A stretch of 64,000 bases of DNA from Parasponia andersonii (taxonomy: Eukaryota > Streptophyta > Magnoliopsida > Rosales > Cannabaceae), in contig JXTB01000184.1 in the NCBI GenBank assembly GCA_002914805.1, positions 212,636 to 276,635 of the forward strand. Direction: 5' to 3'. The position numbers and the translations under genes were made by a program. The notes under the pieces are model-generated. The model searched no databases and was not told where the DNA came from. It worked only from the letters and a program-made list of their open reading frames with translations. Shown here one piece after another: positions 48,867 through 60,805 of the stretch; the stretch's first letter is position 1; each line of letters begins with the position of its first letter.

Positions 48867-49085
48867 TTACTTTTTGAAAATATGTAGAAAAATACCACTT
48901 AATAAGTTTGATATTTTTTAATAGTATTCGAGGTAACTAATCAAGTTACTTAGGATAACCAAGAGCTACTTGATATAATTAGTCCGATTACATCTAGTAA
49001 CTTAACTAATTATCTTAAATAACTCATTAATTAGTAAAAAATAACATCTTTCTAAATATTTTTAAAAGTGGTATTTTTCTAAATA
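48867..49085. mobile_element. MITE with AAAAATACCACTT-type ends
   Basis: GTAGAAAAATACCACTT on the left and AAGTGGTATTTTTCTAAA on the right are inverted repeats. A relative lies at about 53,395-53,610. No coding, and the target duplication is not established. Confidence 0.55.
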
Positions 49086-49779
49086 ATCCCTAGATTGTCA
49101 AAAAAAGAAAATCGAGATTTTTCAGTTTTTTCAAACTTTACTATATAAATTCTAATTTTTTTTGTTTATTTTTTAAATGTTGGAGCCCATATATTGTAAA
49201 CACACACTAAACTTAATTGTGTAATTTGCATAGTATATAATGTATGCTTGGGATAATCATAAAAAGAAAAGATTGTGAAGTTATTCATCACTGATTTTAT
49301 TTTATACTTAAATTGTATTCAATAATAAATTTAGTAATTACTAATTAAGTTATCTTTCCATTAAAAAAATCATTAATTCAATTTATGAATTTTTTTCAAA
49401 GAATCTACAAAAGAAAGTTATGTAATCCGATGTTCTAGTCTTTTCTTTTAATTAAGAGTTTCTAAGAAAAAAATATATCAAAAAAATTAAATAATTTTTT
49501 TTAATTCCTGAAAAGGCCCTTTCAAGTTTTTACCTAGGCCCTAGAAGATGTTAGGCCACTTCTGTTAATAGTCTCTTGCCATTTTCAAATATGAAAAGGA
49601 CATGGATAAGACTATTTGAGATCTTTTAGTCTTTATAAGTCTAGGTTGATAAAATACTTTTTTTAAGACCAAAACTTAGCATTAGGTGGAGAGAGAAAGA
49701 AACTAGTTTCCTAATCTGCCCTTGGCCAAAAGTGAATGGTAGATGGAGCATTAAATGGTAGATTGAGTATTAAATGATC

Positions 49780-49835
<56 letters not shown>

Positions 49836-50106
49836 AAGCTGACACATTTTTCTCTCTTTCTTTTGTATTTTCGTTATCTCTCTTTCTCTCACTTCTTCTT
49901 CTTCTTCTTCATCGGTTCTATCTCCGAAAATCACATGTTTAGTTTTCATCTGTAGAGGAACATGATAGCTCCAAACCATGAACCCAATTAATCACTCCAT
50001 CTTTATGTCTCATTGCATTTTATTTCACTTTCTCTCTTTCTTTCTCTCTCTCTCTTCTAGTTCATGCTTTTTCTATCTAGCTCCTTCTTTCTCCCTTTGT
50101 TAACAG

Positions 50107-50805
50107 TAGGAGTGAACAAAAAATCCGTTAACCCGCAATGCCCACCCAACTCGCTCTAATTCGCACCCGCCAAACCTCTTAAAAGTAAAACTGCACACCC
50201 GCCAAACCGCTCAAAAGTAAAACTGCGGGTTTTGGGTTGGTTATGAGTTACATATTTTCCAAACTGCTAAAAAATAAAACCGCCCAATAAAATTACTATG
50301 CACTCTTAATTGTAATTTATGTTTTTATATAACATAGTATATGAAAATTGAAATCTAATTTAATCACTAGATAATAATTTGATGACATTCTATTAAATTT
50401 TTGTTACACAATCTTTATCTATTTGAAGCTTTAGTATGTGTTAGTGTGTTTACATTAATATTCAATATATTTTTTCTTTCAATTTTAGATGAATAGTCTT
50501 TACTAAACACATATATTCTTAAATTTTTGAGTTCATATGACATAACACTTTAAAATTTCTAATAAGAGACAATTAAAATACTTTTAAAAAATTTTAATAA
50601 TGATTTTTTTTTACATTCACAAAATACATATTTATAAGTTTTAGTTAACCCAACCTGCCCAATCAACTGCCAAAAATTGCCCAAAAACCACATACTAAAA
50701 ACTGCCCAACCAGTAACTTAATTGGGCAGTTATGGGTTAGATATTTTCTAAACTGCATAAAAAAAAATCGCTCAAACCACCCAACCTACCCATTGTGCAC
50801 CCCTA
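50107..50805. mobile_element. Non-autonomous hAT element nested in the MULE
   Basis: Starts TAGGAGTGAACAA and ends TTGTGCACCCCTA. The ends are inverted repeats and the 8-bp flanks GTTAACAG / GTTAACAA differ by one base. The 699-bp interior contains palindromic ACCCGC / GCGGGTT stretches but no transposase. Confidence 0.82.
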
Positions 50806-51075
50806 GTTAACAATTGTGTTTCTTAACAACTATTTGACTATTTTGTAAAAAAATTCAACTGGAAAAATGGGAGAATTATATTGGGGAGTTGTTTGGATTT
50901 TGAAGGTAAGTAAACAAGAGGTCAAGAACTTTTGGCCTAATAGTCAAGGACTTCTTGACCTGAAGGTCATAGAGCTCTTGACGTGAGGCCAAAAAAATAC
51001 TTGACGAGAGTCAAGAAGATCTTGGCTAGGGCCAATTAACACTCAGGTCAGGTCAGAGCTAAGAAGATCTTAATT

Positions 51076-51512
51076 CTAGTAAATAAGCTCTTGACCAGAA
51101 CCAAGAAACACTTGGCTCGGGTCCATTACTTCTAGACCTGGATCAAGAGAAACTTGACCCAAGTCAAGAACTTCTTGATCTCTGGTGAGGATATTCTTGA
51201 CCTCATCAGAATATTCAATATCTGAAACATTCTGTCCATTCGATGAAGTCAAAATAGCTTTTTTCCTAACATGCAATGTTAAAAATAAGAATTTTTACAT
51301 AAATATAAAAAAACAACCTTTGCTTTCTTATACGCAGTTTCTATAGCACTTTTGCCTTTGAAATCGACCAGGTTTTGCTTCGGGATAGTGGGCTTCGACA
51401 CTGGAGTATTCGTCGGAATCTTTCCAGCAGACGACGAGCATGTAGTTTTTGAAGATGACTTCTTAGCTTTAGTTCGACGGGCTTTTACTATTATCAGATT
51501 TTTTGGGTTCAT
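51076..51512 (-). CDS. Hypothetical basic protein within the MULE, doubtful
   Basis: The ORF from 51,512 starts MNPKNLIIVKARRTKAKKSS and is strongly basic and Ser/Thr/Lys-rich for about 65 residues. A GTTG...TTAG intron (about 51,311-51,257) is possible but shifts the frame into an early stop, giving about 90 residues. The next open segment (to 51,076) encodes a periodic acidic peptide (DLGQ.SLDPG) that merely translates the TTGACC-type DNA repeats. It could be a captured host fragment, as in Pack-MULEs, or a remnant of a transposon accessory gene. I recognise no family. Confidence 0.3.
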
Positions 51513-52499
51513 TGAAGAGAAGAGAAAAGCTTCTTGACGAAAGTGGATGTGGAATTTTCGAGTTTAAATTGAAAGAAGACGGTTTTAGGTGGTTTTTAAA
51601 TTTGGTTTTATGAGGTTTCTTTTTCTGATTTCAAAGAGAAAAGAGAGAAAATGTGGAGAGAAAGGAGAGAAAATGGTGAAATAGAGAGAGAAAGGAGAGA
51701 AAATAGGGGCTTGGGTGTTTTACAGGAAAGTGCGTAGGGTATGTCAAATTTAGGTAGAGTCATGTCAGAAAATGATTAGGTTAGAGGATGGGCATTACTG
51801 TATTTTACTCCATGTGGGCCCCCCATTTTTAGTCCTTAAAAAACTTATTGAAAAATGTGGTCTTAAAAATGCATTTTGCCCAATTTAGTCCTATCCATGT
51901 CTTTTTCTCTTTTCAAATAAAAGAAACTAGGGCCTTTTAGCCAAATGGCTAAATTTTGAATCATAGTTTACAAATTGGTCGATTTCATATACCGTTAAAA
52001 AATGACGATTTTTTATATTTAGTATATCAAAAAGTATTGATTTATTTTTGAAAATTGATTTAGTATATAAAAAAATATTGATTAATTTTTTAAAAATTGA
52101 TTTGCTTTATAAAAAAATTGATCAACTAAAAAATGCTCATTTATTAAAATAAAATTATAAAAGGCTATTTTATTAAATATGTGTAAAAAACTATATTTTA
52201 AATTGATCTAAAAAAATATTTCTTATAAATACTCAAGAAATCTACACCCGATGTCCTATTTCCTAAAACACTGTTAACCTATACATTTTTTCGTTTAATT
52301 TTATACGTGTATATCCTTTTAAAGTTAGGTTTTTTTTTTTCTTTTTTCTTTTTTTTTTTTTTCAGTTTGAAATTTTTCGATATGATCTTCAATCGGACCT
52401 TTAATGCTTCTCCATTATGTTTCTCACTCTCCTTTACTTTGGATTGTCTCACCTCCTAAAATTCGAAGGCTTCACTTGTACTTTTGGATTCTCTCGGTA

Positions 52500-52915
52500 G
52501 TCATTTTTACAACTTATTTTTATATATACCCGTTTTTAATTTTTCTTTCTAAAATACTCATTTTTATGGTATATATTTTATATGCAAAACATGAGTGCTA
52601 TACATTTACAATATAAATTTTTACCCATGAAATATATATTTTATGTGTAAAATATGAATGGTATATATTTATAATGTAAATGTTTACTATGATTTACATT
52701 TTTCATAAATTTGATCTAATGGTGTACATTTGAAATGTGTGTCAATTCTCAGTATAATTTTTATTCATGAAATATATACTGTATACATTTCATGTGTAAA
52801 ACAATGGTCTATATTCCTCAAAAAAAGGGTATAAAAATGGGTATTGATGAAATAAAAACTTAGAAATATGGAAATATAATTTTTAAAACGGGTACTTATG
52901 AACTTTTCCCGTGGA
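52500..52915. repeat. Dispersed AT-rich MITE-like repeat, copy 2
   Basis: Direct counterpart of 3,889-4,325. The right end reads AAAACGGGTACTTATGAA. Confidence 0.6.
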
Positions 52916-53049
52916 TCTCTTATTTTCGTCTAGTGTGCCAATTTTTATGAAAGTTTCCTACATGGGCCTGCAGTAAGCTGATAATTCTTTTGCGTAAATT
53001 ATAGGGTTTCTAACACATACTTACAAAAACCGAAAAAAATTATAAATAG

Positions 53050-53345
53050 GGGCTTATAGAAATATGACCAAATTTTAGGCCTAATTTCAGTAAATATTTC
53101 TTTGTCAAATATTATAGCAAAATGTACGGTATATATATGTATATGTACCAAGTGTAAAATTTTATATACCAAGTATAAAAAATTATATATCTAGTGCATT
53201 TCAGTACAGTAACTAAAATTAGTAGATATGTATATCTACGAAGTATAAAAATATATATACTTGGACATTTAGTTATAAAATTTAAAAAGTGGACATCTAC
53301 TTAATCAAATTTAAAATTTTGGTCATCTACCTAAATTTCTCTAAT
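53050..53345. mobile_element. MITE, inverted copy of 31,431-31,721
   Basis: Starts GGGGCTTATAGAAATATGAC and ends GGTCATCTACCTAAATTTCT. ATAAATA occurs at both outer edges and may be part of the target duplication. Confidence 0.65.
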
Positions 53346-53394
53346 AAATATATGAAAGTCACACTTTTTTCCAACTTTGGTACAGTTTTTATTA

Positions 53395-53610
53395 GGAAAA
53401 TATCACTTTTAAAAAAATATTTAGAAAAATACCATTGTTAAAATAATTACTGGATACCGGTTTCTAGAAACTAGTTACTGGTCATCAGTTATATACTAAT
53501 TATAAATATCTTTCATTATTAGTTATCTCTGGAAACTAGTTATCAGAAACTAGTTATTATTTTAAAAATAGTATTTTTCTAAATATTTTTTAAAAAATGG
53601 TATTTTTATA
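53395..53610. mobile_element. MITE with AAAAATACCA-type ends, second copy
   Basis: Inverted ends TTTAGAAAAATACCATT and AATAGTATTTTTCTAAAT, as at 48,867-49,085. The centre holds repeated AGAAACTAGTTA, a short palindromic motif. Confidence 0.55.
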
Positions 53611-53699
53611 ATAAAAACCATACCACACCTTAAAAAGTACAAAACCACTGTATTTTTCAAATTTTTTTCAGAATCACCGTATATTATGTAATTTTCCCT

Positions 53700-55935
53700 A
53701 AATTATAATTGGAACTATCAAGAGTTCATGTTGAATATTTGGTCCAGTATAGCTTCTATTTGCAATCACTTGTGGATAGACCAAAAAGAAAAAAAACATA
53801 AATAAATAAAACACTTCCAGTTTGTAATTTGAGAACAAATAAGTTACTGCGTGAGACACAAATATGATATTAAACCTTTTGGAACAATTAGCTAGATAGG
53901 ATGGAGAACTAAAACTTGATATAAAAGTTTTAAATTGGGGGAAGAGTAGGAGCTAGGAAGTACAATTGATATTGCTGGCGTGTCACGAAGACAATGAGTC
54001 GAATAATATATGGATCCCTATAAGCACCACACCGCACTGCACCACCTCGGCTGCATAGATGTGCTTGCCATACAATCATTTCTCACAAGCTATGAAAGCA
54101 TTTTTCTTAAAAGAAAAAAGAAAAAGAAAGAAAGAAAAAAAAAACACTTTCTTAGGGTACAAAGGGAATATTTAGCATAAATACACTATTTCTTGAACAT
54201 GCTAGTTCTATGATTCTATCTCCTTCCTGCCTTCCCTCACAAGCCCATTGTTCAATGGCACATCATAATGCTTAGAGGGGCTGTGGTATTGTTATCACTT
54301 CACCCAACTTATTTTCACATTGTTAGAACCACTCAACCTTGACACATAATGCTTAAGAAAATACAATCCCATTTTGTAACATTCATCCGTGGCACCGTGC
54401 GTGTGTGTGTGGTAAAATCATACCAAGTTCACGACTACAAGCATAACAAACACCCACCCAGCTCATGACTTTGATAAAATTTCAGGGGTAAGCCAGATTT
54501 AATGCTGTAAAATTAAAAACCTTGCATAAATATGAAGGTGGCTAAACCAGGCCCACCATTCCCCATGAATCTCCACAGCCAGAAGGATGTCTCAGCACTG
54601 TCGCCGAATTATGATGGGAAGAGCGTAAATTGAAAACCATGTACATAACTGAACTTTAATTCCATGAAATTTCAAGACCACTGTCATAGTAATCCAATTA
54701 AACTGAAAATGTGTCACAGCAATGGCATAAAGCAATTGTAAACTCGTCTTATTCCCTCAACTACCAATATTCCCTACTAAATATGCTCAAGAATGCCAAA
54801 AATTTAAGTAATAGAACAGCAAACCACTTGTGAAAATCTCATCTGCAGTTTAGTCCATATATAAGCAAAGAAGTTAGTAAAGTGGGGAACTCAGTTCTAA
54901 ATTGTGCAAAATCTCCATCTGATTGGTCTGGTTAAATGACTTTCATAGAGACTCACTGACTGAATCATCAAAATTGAAGCAGGTTCCTAAACTGGGTTAT
55001 AGTTCACTCAACATTAAGAAGCAAAGTAGGAAGAGTTAGAAATCCACTGAATTACAAGTTCTAACCTCAAGTAAAGACTTATTATGGATTCGTCATTATA
55101 GGTGAAAATTTATTACTAAACTTCCTAGCATGCACACAAGTGATTGCCACTTAAGCCGGAAGCCATGCTTTTCCTTAGAGAATAAAAAGTACCGTTTTCC
55201 AGGAAAAGCTATTACAATTGTTGTCATCAGTTGCAGGCCCCTAAAATCAACAATTCTTCAAAAGAAAAAGCACTTACATGTCCCGGTTTTATCCAGCAAA
55301 TGCATTCCCTGAAAAGAAAAAGATATGACAGCCACTAATAAGATATTAAATCTTTAGAATCACAAAAGTTAGAAGCTAATGCTGCTATCTGAACTCCGTT
55401 TAGATCACAAATCACAGAGACTGGGCTTTAAGTTTGTAACAATGACACTCTTCAGAGGATTATTCTCATCAGCCAAAATTATGATAAGTTAGAAACTTTG
55501 AATATTCTAATTTTGATTTAAAGCAACATTTTCAAAAAGCATCAACTCTACACATGAATTGGAAGGATTACCAAGAATCACATAACAACTTCCCAATTAT
55601 GTGAATGCTTGTGCTTGATGCGTGCCCGATGGTAGTACACAGAGGGTGACCTGTATCAAGCATGGATCCAATTAGAACAACAATATATTACACACATATC
55701 TTTACATTCCAATCTCTTCCCTATAGTATAGATTTATTAGAAGGCGAAAGAGGTAGACCTCAACCATGTGTGATCATTCCAACACTGGCTTATGCTACTG
55801 ATTCAACTTTGGAAAAACACAAACTGAATGATTTTTTCCAGATTATCAACATGCAACACAAATACAATAGAAACCTCACTGAATATAAAACAGAATATAA
55901 AAGTAATTTATTTAATTTTCATAAATATGTAACTA
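53700..55935. other. Non-coding stretch of higher complexity
   Basis: Less AT-repetitive than its neighbours and free of recognised transposons, which hints at intron or non-coding transcript sequence. A 31-nt segment on the minus strand near 55,283-55,315 has splice-like borders (TTTTCAG, GTAAGT), but no chain of exons can be built. Confidence 0.35.
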
Positions 55936-55938
55936 CAT

Positions 55939-56085
55939 GACTCAAAAGGGACATGGACTGGATTCAAAAGGATCCAACACAACCCACTGGACTCAAACAC
56001 AACCCACCGGACTCAAAAGGACCCAACCCAACACAGCAATAGAGACATAGACACCAGACTCAAAAGGACCCAACAAGGACCCAAC
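55939..56085. repeat. Degenerate minisatellite of about 27 bp
   Basis: Four to five units of the type ACTCAAAAGGACCCAAC with CACAACCCACCGG. It lies directly downstream (minus-strand sense) of the zinc-finger-like ORF. Confidence 0.7.
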
Positions 56086-56160
56086 TAAGCAACATAGACA
56101 CTAACATAACGTAAACAACGACTCGGGGGGTTGAGACCGACGAGCATGGAGTTCTTCGGC

Positions 56161-56379
56161 CTAAGCCGCTGCTGGTGGACACTTGTGATCCAAGAGATCT
56201 TGCTTCGTCCTCAACAGCTGTCCACACTTGCAGAGACCATGCTTCAGAAAGCCTTTGTGCGCATCATATTTGTGCCTTTCAGGGCCATTCTCGGTGCGGC
56301 TTATTTTGCCGCAATAGTTGCAGACAAATGGTGGTGGTGGTGGTGGTGGTGGTAGTGCGGCTGCAGCTGCATTTCCCAT
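56161..56379 (-). CDS. Small zinc-finger-like protein with poly-Pro tract
   Basis: Single-exon ORF of 72 residues on the minus strand. After MGNAAAAAL come eight prolines (a GGT microsatellite on the plus strand), then FVCNYCGKISRTENGPERHK. The Cys/His spacing is C-x2-C-x12-H-x4-H (C20, C23, H36, H41), a C2H2-type finger. A second C-x-C-x12-H-x-C cluster follows (CKCGQLLRTKQDLLDHKC). Two regular metal-ligand clusters in one short ORF are unlikely by chance. A TATATAAT-type box lies about 105 nt upstream of the ATG (minus sense). Plant C2H2 fingers usually carry QALGGH, which is absent here. Family and function are unknown, and it may be a truncated piece of a larger gene. Confidence 0.55.
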   Translation of the reverse strand: MGNAAAAALPPPPPPPPFVCNYCGKISRTENGPERHKYDAHKGFLKHGLCKCGQLLRTKQDLLDHKCPPAAA

Positions 56380-56483
56380 GATGGAGGAGGTGAAAGCTTG
56401 TGTGTTGTATGAAAATCAAAGGAGGCTCTGTATACAAATATTGGGTTGTAAACTTCTGAGAGGAGAGATCATTGAGTGCTCTC

Positions 56484-56493
56484 ATATATAATG
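56484..56493 (-). promoter_or_regulatory. Putative TATA box of the zinc-finger-like ORF
   Basis: The minus strand reads CATTATATATGAG at a fitting distance from the ATG at 56,379. AT-rich context lowers its weight. Confidence 0.35.
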
Positions 56494-56499
56494 TATAAG

Positions 56500-59400
56500 G
56501 TGGGTGTGGGAATCAAATTAAGCCTAAAAATATAAGCCTCCTTTCATCTTTTCTTCTGATGGACTCTAGTTCCATAATTGGATATAGTCTTGATTCTCTG
56601 TTGATCATACAATTCACATGCATATGCATGTTATTCTTTTTTCCATATATTTGAGAGATATGTTCATTACCATAGTCTAAGTAACATTTATGTGTTATTT
56701 AGTTATATGACGATTCATTACCATGGTTTAAAGTAACATAATCATCTTTGTGTTATCATGTTTTTTTGTTACATTTTTTAGTGTCAAATTGGGCAAATCA
56801 TTTCCCACATTATAATAGGTACCTTCATATGAAATTACATGAATATTGATTGTTTTTTGTTAGTTGAGTGTTGAAGAGTTTTCAGTGTGTGTGGTGTGGT
56901 GCTATGGACAATTACTTTTTTGCCACTGCATGAATGCATGTGCTTTATGTTTTTTTGTTAAAGGGGCATTGATATTAAAAGCTAACAAGAGAGGCCCTAA
57001 CACATCAAGATGTAGGGACCACTTATTAGAGTCCGAGAGAATCACATAATGGACAATAGCAGGGGAAAAAGTCTCATAAAAGGAAGAAATCCGAGCTAGC
57101 ATTTATAGAGAAAAACTAGAAAATAGAGAAACTTTGCTGTTTAATGTTGGAGGTGAGGACCAAGCAAGAGGGTCAAAACTCAAAAGAGGAGGTAGGTGGA
57201 TAATGTCCATGTTCCCTTTTCTAATTAGCAAAACACTTTTTATTCATATATTGTTGCATGATTGGATCATTTGGATTCTTTTTACAAGGGGAAAAAAAGA
57301 GAAGAGAAGAAAAGAAAAGAAAAGAAAAGAAAAAGCTTTCATATTTTTCACATTTTAGTTTATTTCAATTTAAATGGCCCTAATCGTTGGTATAGTACAA
57401 TGAAAAACCAAAAATATTAAATTTGTATTATCAAAATTATGAACGGTAAGAATTTGATGAATATACACTAATATACGCAATACTGTGCCATTTATGAGCT
57501 TGACGGTTACTCCAAGTTCTAACTATGTGAATGTATCCTTATGTCTAAGCACATAATTATTATTAGGACATATACCACAAAAATGCTTATCACATATGGC
57601 ATTGAGTGTAGGACATTAATAACAGTCTTCAATAGTCAATACCATAGAANTTTGTTAGAGAAAGAATTGTTTAGTGAAAGTTCATTGGAAATTATGAATT
57701 GGAGGTAGAAAAGAAAATTTTATTAAAAATGTTTTAAAATAAAGCAAAGATCTGTGCATATTCTCTAATTAGTAAGAACGTGTCATAGCAAGGAAAGTAA
57801 TATGGGTATTTGTTAAGCAATTACTAAATGCTAGTGCATTAGAAGAAACTCTAAACTAGGTGAAAAGAAAGCAAGCAGAGTGTTTTGTATATTGTTTAGT
57901 CCTTTATTTTATATTGAAATAAATTACTAAGCATTCTTTTGATACAAAATAAAATTTGTAGTTCAAGCAAAAAAAAATTCATAATTTTATTTCCTACAGA
58001 CATTGTGCTTTTTTTTTTCCCCCTTTTTTGTGGTAATTTCGAAAGATTTTTTTTTTTCGGTGTATTATTGTGTCTTCTTATGATTCTTGTTCATTGCTTC
58101 ATTTCTCTAGTTGTTCTTATCAATGCTGATATATTCTTTTCATCATTAGAATTATAAACTGCTACTGTTTTTCTATTTTAAGGGATGTGCAAGAAAACAG
58201 AAGAAAGAAGCAAAAAAAAAAAAAAAAAGGATCAAAAATCAAAATTGTATTTCCTACAATCAAATTCACTGTGTTTTTTTTATATATTTTTTTTCTGTCT
58301 GAAGCAATTACCTAATTCATGAAACGATTTTGTTGTCATTCTTAAGAAATATATATAACTTTATTATTTTGTGAGATCATTATTAAGAAAATAGAATAAC
58401 AAATCGCATAATTACTTTCCGCAGAAATCAACTTTACCTATTCCCATTTTTTTAAAGGTTTTAAATTGATGTTTTTGATAAATAAATAAAAAATATTCTA
58501 ATGCCAATCATATTTCAAAAATAGACTTCTGTCTTATTTTAATTATATGAGTCTATATTTATCTCTCCTTTTAAAATATTAAGAATAATGACCTAAAACA
58601 ATTGTGTAATAAAAGGAAAATTAAAGTATATTTAATACTCTCATGCTTATTCAATTACAAAAGAGAGTATTTTCTTATTCCAATGTATATCGTTTTACAT
58701 TTATATATCTTTCATGTATTTACAAAACAAAAATCTTTAGCTAGGTTTCATTGTTCGACAAGTTTTATCTTCACCTTTATGTCAAAAAGAAAAAAGCATC
58801 CTTTCAAACTTAGTAACATAAAAGCGGAAAAAATAAAGCCCTTGCAAACTTAGTAACATAAAAGCGGAAAAAAAAAAAAAAGCCCTTGCATATTTCAATG
58901 AAATTCACAATTAGGAAAAGAAACTTCAAATTTATATCGACATTTAAAATTTTTTACTATGATTACTAAATAAATTGGCCTAAGTAGGTTTTCAACCCCT
59001 CCCTTCCGCTCACACTCCCAAGAAATAACTAGCTCAATTGGCAAATTTATATCGATATAAATACATTAGTAACAATAGCAGTTTAGTTTACAATTTTTTA
59101 GGGAAAAAAAGGATAACTAGCTCAATTGGCAAATTTATATCAATAGTATACTAGTAACAATAGCAATTTAGCTTACATTTTTTTGAAAAGGAAGGGGAGG
59201 GGGTGGATTCTAAGGCTATCTTTAAATTTTTTTAAGAAAATATTCTAAGTTTGTATTTTAAGAACAAATTATTATGAGAAAGGAACCTGACTTTTTTAGT
59301 GCAACATTTTTTATATAATATATGCATGTATACATTATACGTAAATAATATCCCTAAGTGCTCGTATGAGCATAACAACTTAAACTAAATAATTGCCAAT

Positions 59401-59726
59401 TAATATCAGCTCAATTGGTTTAGAATTCTTAGAGTGTGTGAAAGAGGAGGACTTCGAATCATAATTAAGTTTCATGTGGGGAAAAAAAATGGCTCGCTTA
59501 AGGCCTAACGGCGTTAAAATGAAACCGTATAATCACAAATTCAATAGTTAAATACCGTATTTCCAAGAAGAACCTTAAATTTATAATTGCTTTTCAATAT
59601 TAGGTAGTTATAACAATTTCCCATGATTCTTTCCTAACTTGGTCCATGATTATTGCTTGGACTTCTCATAGACTTGTAGACTTCTCTTGGCCTGAAATAA
59701 AGTGATATCAGGACCCAAAAATAATT
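56500..59726. other. AT-rich intergenic with small tandem duplications
   Basis: No gene seen. Tandem duplications lie at about 58,806-58,889 (ACTTAGTAACATAAAAGCGG twice) and about 59,020-59,185 (ATAACTAGCTCAATTGGCAA twice). A single N at 57,650 marks an ambiguous base or join. Confidence 0.5.
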
Positions 59727-59995
59727 GAGAAAAAGACATGGGTAGCACTTATTTGGGCCAAGACTTTTTGTTACATTTTTTAAAAAAATGACATTTTCAG
59801 GAGTGTCAATGACGTCTTGACCCATAGTCAAAAACTTCTTGACTATGAAAAAGTCCTAAATAATGAGTTTTTCATAGTTGAAAAGCTCTTGACCTATGGT
59901 CAAGAAGTTTTTGACACTCCTAAAAATGTCATTTTTAGAGAAATGCACAAAAAAGTCATTTTGGCCCAAATAAGTCCTATCCATGTTATTTCCTC
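59727..59995. mobile_element. Foldback MULE-type MITE, 269 bp
   Basis: The element is almost one long inverted repeat. Left end GAGAAAAAGACATGGGTAGC; right end, read inward, GAGGAAATAACATGGATAGG; both continue into ACTTATTTGGGCCAA. The 9-bp duplication AAAATAATT flanks it (59,718-59,726 and 59,996-60,004). Each half holds TTGACC / TTGACT motifs (CTTGACCCATAGTCAA and CTTGACCTATGGTCAAG). Confidence 0.88.
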
Positions 59996-60004
59996 AAAAT
60001 AATT

Positions 60005-60766
60005 TTGGAAACTGACAAGTAACTAGTCTTGATGAGTTGGTATCTTACATGGCATTTCTTCTAGTAACACCTTATCATTTGGCATTGGTAAATCCCACAT
60101 CAATTTGTTTTAATTACATAACTTAATTAGGTTAAATTTGTTTTAGGATTTTGATCAAAAACATTATTTAAACCCCAAAACACTGACTCCTTATTAAGCC
60201 TCTCGTTGGTTAATTTTAAGGATTTTTGGCAAAAGTTGACATGCAACTTGCATTTCTCTTTGTGGTGCATATATGTTCCCTTGGAAAGATAATATTTTCC
60301 AATTTGAGCTAGCGTAGTTGTGCCCTACCTGGTTTGCTCGCTTCATACAATTAAGCTTTTAGTTTTATCCACTAATTGTGAGTAATATTAACTATAACTG
60401 TAGTGAGTAGCATACAACGTGTATGTTCCATTAAAAAGAAAAAAAAAAACAAAACAAAAAACGCTTGGAATAATGATATATATTGATAACTTTAAGAGAT
60501 TTATATATGGTTCCCAATTCAATAGGTATTTTTTTTTCATCTATTTATAGGTATTTTTTTTAACTGTTAGATTATCTAACGGCTATCATAATTTGAGTAG
60601 TTAAAAAAAATAATAATAAAAATAAATACCTATTATTTAATATATTTCTCTTTCCATATTTTTTCATGAAACATACATAATGAATTTTAATTAGACAAAA
60701 TAATAACTATAAATAGGTAAAAAAATATTTATAAATAGGTAAAAAAAAATGCCTATTGGTGCCCTT

Positions 60767-60805
<39 letters not shown>

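Larger units (their letters stand above)
49591..51909. mobile_element. Non-autonomous MULE (2.3 kb) with 9-bp target duplication
   Basis: The left end ATGAAAAGGACATGGATAAG and the right end, read inward, GAGAAAAAGACATGGATAGG are inverted repeats. TTTTCAAAT flanks both sides exactly (49,582-49,590 and 51,910-51,918), the 9-bp duplication typical of Mutator elements. Inside are a (TC)n tract (49,783-49,830), a nested hAT element (50,107-50,805), a TTGACC-rich zone (about 50,900-51,200) and a minus-strand ORF pair. No transposase motif was seen. Confidence 0.88.

Noticed and set aside
55283..55315. 31-nt micro-exon on the minus strand
   Set aside because: Borders look like splice sites, but no neighbouring exon in phase could be found.
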